Positions 60,906 through 64,000 of a stretch of DNA of 64,000 nucleotides are shown one piece after another; position 1 is the stretch's first letter, and every line of letters begins with the position of its first letter. The stretch is from Opitutaceae bacterium (lineage in GTDB: Bacteria; Verrucomicrobiota; Verrucomicrobiia; Opitutales; Opitutaceae). The position numbers were made by a program, and so were the translations under genes. The notes under the pieces were generated by a model. That model saw only the letters and a list, made by a program, of their open reading frames with translations. It did no database searches and was not told the DNA's origin. The DNA lies in contig JAGOJU010000008.1 in assembly GCA_017994935.1 (NCBI GenBank), positions 32,338 through 96,337 on the forward strand. The letters are read 5' to 3'.

Positions 60906-61994
60906 TCAGGATGCCGTATACGCGCCCACGCGGGGATCGAGTTGGACCGTCTGGGGCGCCGTGGCCTTGGCGGAAAGGAAATTGGCATAACCTATGATCG
61001 CGCAGGCTACGATCAGTACGACGATGCCTCCCATCATGAGACGCAGGGGACCCGGAGCATTTTTCCATTCGCCCGTGCAGAACCCGAGTCCATTGCTGGC
61101 GATCAGGGAAAGCCCAAGAAGCATGGGCCAACCGATGACCGGTCCGATGCTCCCCATGAGGGCCGCACCTTGTCCGTAGATGCCAAGGGAGCCAAACCAA
61201 AGCAAGGCGGAGGCGATCGCCCAGCGGTAGGCTTTGGCGCTCCCGGGTGTTGCGAAGCTGCCCCATGTCCGGTTTCGCCACAGGCGGAACATCGCAAAGC
61301 CCGCGTTCATGAGGGTCGCGCCGAGAAGGACAACCACCCATGCGGCGAGCGCGGAATTGCGCGTTGCCGCACCCGCCCGAACAGCAGCGTCGGCGACAGG
61401 TGCCGCACTCGAAAAGCCGATATTGATCAATGACGAGAGCACACCTGAGGTAATGGCGATCGCCAGTCCCTTCCCGACCGACTTTGCCGATCCTTGACTC
61501 GCGTTTTCCCGCGTGCCGGACGCCGCGCGTTCACGTTTCGCTCCCGCCATGCCGCAAATCGCCACGCCGGCCAGCATCACCAGGACTCCGGTGATCACGT
61601 AGGGAATCGCCGGATTGCTGGCGGCCCCTTCCATTTGAGCCAGCGGAATCAGTGACCCGGCGGCACCTGCGAGGCCCATGACGATGCCATAGGTGATCGA
61701 CACGCCCACATACCGCACACTCACGCCGAAAAGCATGCCACCTATGCCCCAGAGGAAGCCAAAAAGCATGGCCGTGGCCTTCACTCCGGCAGGAGCGGAG
61801 GCGATGACGGCGGCCAGGTCAGGTACCGCGAGCGTTGCCCAGACCAGCGGAAACAGGAGCATGCCAACCACCGAGTGAATCAACCACCATGCCTCCCACG
61901 GCAATGGATGCATGTATTTCATTCCTAGGCCGAAGCTCCCGAGAAACAGGCTGGCCACGATGACGAGAAGCAGGGGTAGAAGCAGGTTGTTCAT
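60906..61994 (-). CDS. RhaT-type sugar transporter
   Basis: 362 residues with ten hydrophobic segments and a charged central loop, the layout of the drug/metabolite superfamily RhaT L-rhamnose-proton symporter. Segment patterns such as G-L-G-M-K-Y-M-H-P-L-P-W-E-A-W-W and F-G-V-S-V-R-Y-V-G-V-S-I-T-Y-G match RhaT. It lies 46 bases downstream of the rhamnosidase and 35 upstream of the MBL hydrolase, so it probably imports the deoxysugar released by GH78. Confidence 0.82.
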   Translation of the reverse strand: MNNLLLPLLLVIVASLFLGSFGLGMKYMHPLPWEAWWLIHSVVGMLLFPLVWATLAVPDLAAVIASAPAGVKATAMLFGFLWGIGGMLFGVSVRYVGVSITYGIVMGLAGAAGSLIPLAQMEGAASNPAIPYVITGVLVMLAGVAICGMAGAKRERAASGTRENASQGSAKSVGKGLAIAITSGVLSSLINIGFSSAAPVADAAVRAGAATRNSALAAWVVVLLGATLMNAGFAMFRLWRNRTWGSFATPGSAKAYRWAIASALLWFGSLGIYGQGAALMGSIGPVIGWPMLLGLSLIASNGLGFCTGEWKNAPGPLRLMMGGIVVLIVACAIIGYANFLSAKATAPQTVQLDPRVGAYTAS

Positions 61995-62040
61995 GGTTTT
62001 CAGGTGGGGAGGGAAAGAGGGAGGTTGCCGCGGCCTGATT

Positions 62041-64000
62041 TCAACGGATTCGGAACGTCAGCTGATGTGTCCCCACAGGCAGGGTGTACCAAGCGCTTGT
62101 GATGGCTGAGGCGTCGACGGGTCTGCCGTCGATCGTCAATGGGGGTGTGCCCGCGGTGCCCAGGCTGCCCAGGTCGAGTTTGGCCTGAATGCCGTCGGGA
62201 ACGACCGTTGACAGGCTGCCGCCGCTTTCAGTCACCGACCAGGTGACGTGAAGATTTCCCCTGGGAGTCGGCACCACCGTCGAGATATTTCGAAGCGCGG
62301 TGGGTACACGGTGGATCCGGATTTCAGCCATGCCGGGCGCCACCGCATCCACGCCACCGATCCAGCGGGTGATCGCCATCGGAAAGATACCACACTCGCC
62401 CTGGGCATCAGCGCGGGTGGTTTTCTCTTCAAAGCCACGACGCGTTGTTCGATCGAGATGCCAGTCTTCCCAGAGGGTGCCGTTGCCTTCCTTGAGCTGG
62501 TGTGCAAAACGTTTTTCGAGCATCGCCATCGCGTCGTCAGCGTGCCCGGAGACGCAAAGCGCGCGGAAAGTCCAGTAGGCAAACAATGAAGTCACCGGAA
62601 CGATGTCCGGATCCGGCTTCAGGATTGCTGGTACAATGGTTCGCCGCTGCCCGGGTGTGGCGATGTGCGCGGCAAGCGCCATGGCGTTGGCGTGCTCCGA
62701 GATCCGTTCCGACTGTTTTCCTTCCACCAGTGCCTCCACAAAAAGGCCACGGTGAGGATTCCAGAACTGATCACGCAGACGGTTTCGGATTTCATCTGCC
62801 GCCTTGCGACAGGACTCCCCGCCGGGCATCCCCAGCCACCCCAGCGTTTCGGCGAAGTCGTCAAGCGAAAGGGCGTAGAGTGCATTGACCACAAAATGCG
62901 CACCCCTGCGATCAAGATTGGAGTGATCGATCCAGTAGGGGTATGGAGGATCTGTGATCAGGCCTGAAGGACGTGCAAGTTCAGCCAGCCTGTCCATGGC
63001 CCGTTGTGCAGCCGGCAGCAGCCGGGTTGCGGTGGCGCTGTCGCCGCTGAAAAGAAGGTAATCGTGCCAGCTCATGATCCAGAAGAACTGGGCATCGAGA
63101 AACGGCATGAAGCGGCCGTCGGTCATGGGAGCATAGGCACCCAGGGCTCCATTGGGCTCCTGTTCCTGCGCGTTTTGAAGGAGGTAGCGACGCTGCAGGT
63201 AAGGATCGCCGAAGACGGCGTAGTTTCCCCGGGCGGCGTAGTACGACGTCTGGGAGTATTGCCGACGCTCGCGGTAGTTGTCGGTGTAGGCGTCCGTGGT
63301 GATGACGTCGATCGTCCTGGCTCCCGCCTGCCAGAATCGCTGGATCCATGGGTTTTCCGGCGTATCAAAGTGCCCGTAACGATTCCATGGATACGCGATG
63401 CTGGTGATCCCGGCAAAGTGGATGCGCACCGGTCCGGCTGCACCGCGCACCACCAGGGCAAGGTAGCGGACCGGCTTGAAGAAGAATGCCTCCCACTGCT
63501 GGCGATGTCCGGAAAGCACGAGGCGATCGGCTGCAAGTGAACTCAGCACCGTCGGATTGAAGGTGTTCTCCAGCAGGTAGGGCGTGCTGAGCACATCGAC
63601 GATCGCTCCCGCCGGCCCTTCGATGTCCAGGCGCGGATGCGCATTGTGCACGGAGCCAAGATCGAACAACAGGTACGGGCTGCGCCCCGGGGATTCCTGA
63701 AGTGTGATCGGGGCCTTGCCTTCACGATAGGCGTGCAAATCCGCCATTCCGGCATCGTCGCTCCGTTGCATGTGGATGGTAGGCAGCTTCAGCAGGGTCA
63801 GGTGATCGAAGCGATACGAGGCGGAGTCTCCGGCTTTGGGAAGACGCAAGGCAGCCGGATCGTCGAGCGCTCCCCGCATGACAATTTGCGATGCCTTCTC
63901 AATCGTTTCGGTAAGTGACGGCAGCTCGCGGGCCACGAGTTCAACCCATGGCGGGGTAATCGCCTGGGGCACATAGTCGGGTTGCGGAGGGGGCCACCAC
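62041..64000 (-). CDS. GH78-type alpha-L-rhamnosidase, 5' end outside window
   Basis: At least 652 residues; the frame stays open to the window edge at base 64000, so the N-terminus is missing. An (alpha/alpha)6-barrel domain is visible, with the general-acid region D-A-Y-T-D-N-Y-R-E-R-R-Q-Y, W-I-M-S-W-H-D-Y, and W-E-D-W, followed by a C-terminal beta domain ending L-P-V-G-T-H-Q-L-T-F. This is the GH78 layout. The enzyme releases terminal L-rhamnose from plant or algal glycans. It heads the operon of transporter, oxidative enzymes and LacI regulator; any secretion signal would be in the missing part. Confidence 0.8.
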   Translation of the reverse strand, partial: WWPPPQPDYVPQAITPPWVELVARELPSLTETIEKASQIVMRGALDDPAALRLPKAGDSASYRFDHLTLLKLPTIHMQRSDDAGMADLHAYREGKAPITLQESPGRSPYLLFDLGSVHNAHPRLDIEGPAGAIVDVLSTPYLLENTFNPTVLSSLAADRLVLSGHRQQWEAFFFKPVRYLALVVRGAAGPVRIHFAGITSIAYPWNRYGHFDTPENPWIQRFWQAGARTIDVITTDAYTDNYRERRQYSQTSYYAARGNYAVFGDPYLQRRYLLQNAQEQEPNGALGAYAPMTDGRFMPFLDAQFFWIMSWHDYLLFSGDSATATRLLPAAQRAMDRLAELARPSGLITDPPYPYWIDHSNLDRRGAHFVVNALYALSLDDFAETLGWLGMPGGESCRKAADEIRNRLRDQFWNPHRGLFVEALVEGKQSERISEHANAMALAAHIATPGQRRTIVPAILKPDPDIVPVTSLFAYWTFRALCVSGHADDAMAMLEKRFAHQLKEGNGTLWEDWHLDRTTRRGFEEKTTRADAQGECGIFPMAITRWIGGVDAVAPGMAEIRIHRVPTALRNISTVVPTPRGNLHVTWSVTESGGSLSTVVPDGIQAKLDLGSLGTAGTPPLTIDGRPVDASAITSAWYTLPVGTHQLTFRIR

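Noticed and set aside
1..64000. CRISPR array or cas genes
   Set aside because: No regularly spaced direct repeats of 25-40 bases with unique spacers were seen; the only repeated motifs are IS ends.
1..64000. tRNA or rRNA genes
   Set aside because: T-loop-like strings such as GGTTCAAATCC at 26007 lie inside coding sequence and no cloverleaf could be drawn around them.

Overview
The window is GC-rich, gene-dense bacterial chromosome. Gene content suggests a Gram-negative member of the Verrucomicrobiota, most likely an Opitutaceae relative. The clues are a Kdo transferase (LPS), a long-form PurF, a very large secreted subtilase with LamG and immunoglobulin-like domains, ThuA and Gfo/Idh proteins of the kind common in polysaccharide-degrading Verrucomicrobiota, and a glycoside hydrolase/RhaT-type sugar operon. 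This placement is inference from gene content; no rRNA or tRNA gene was recognised.

Layout. 1-6.7 kb is housekeeping: a YmdB-like phosphodiesterase cut by the window edge, superoxide dismutase with a clear terminator, tadA, infA, a XerD-type recombinase and a purF-purM pair. 6.7-11 kb holds an RhlE-type RNA helicase and an MHS-type transporter plus nitrilase operon. 11-14 kb is the scarred part of the window: two decayed IS481-family elements with distinctive tandem-dimer ends flank a secreted carbon-nitrogen hydrolase, followed by a stray IS end and a 27-bp-armed inverted repeat. 14-24.5 kb holds a DbpA/DeaD-like helicase, a DHFR-like reductase, gmd-fcl (GDP-fucose synthesis), an M48 membrane protease, a secreted EEP-family protein, a lipoprotein, hemW, a SecD-P1-like lipoprotein and an M23 peptidase. 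24.5-38.5 kb holds a SNF2 ATPase, the giant subtilase, a hybrid histidine kinase, proS, clpS-DUF2017 and a probable 6S RNA. 38.6-48 kb holds a family-B DNA polymerase, glpFK, an orphan IorB-type molybdoenzyme subunit, a Gfo/Idh oxidoreductase and a ThuA-ankyrin fusion. 48-54 kb is a cell-surface sugar block (GT2, rfbA, rfbB, a bifunctional-type rhamnose synthase, waaA). A second SNF2 ATPase follows.

56.7-64 kb is a seven-gene, single-strand operon: GH78 rhamnosidase, RhaT-type transporter, MBL hydrolase, SDR, NTF2-like protein, enolase-superfamily acid-sugar dehydratase and LacI regulator. Together these read as release, import and non-phosphorylative oxidation of L-rhamnose or a similar 6-deoxysugar, with the metallo-beta-lactamase-fold protein a candidate lactonase. 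The same strain also appears to make dTDP-rhamnose with a plant UER1-like enzyme in place of RmlC plus RmlD.

The strongest leads for new biology are the deoxysugar oxidation operon, the UER1-like rhamnose synthase, the IS481 scars around a secreted hydrolase, the family-B polymerase, and the candidate 6S RNA. All assignments are from reading the sequence; no database search was run.
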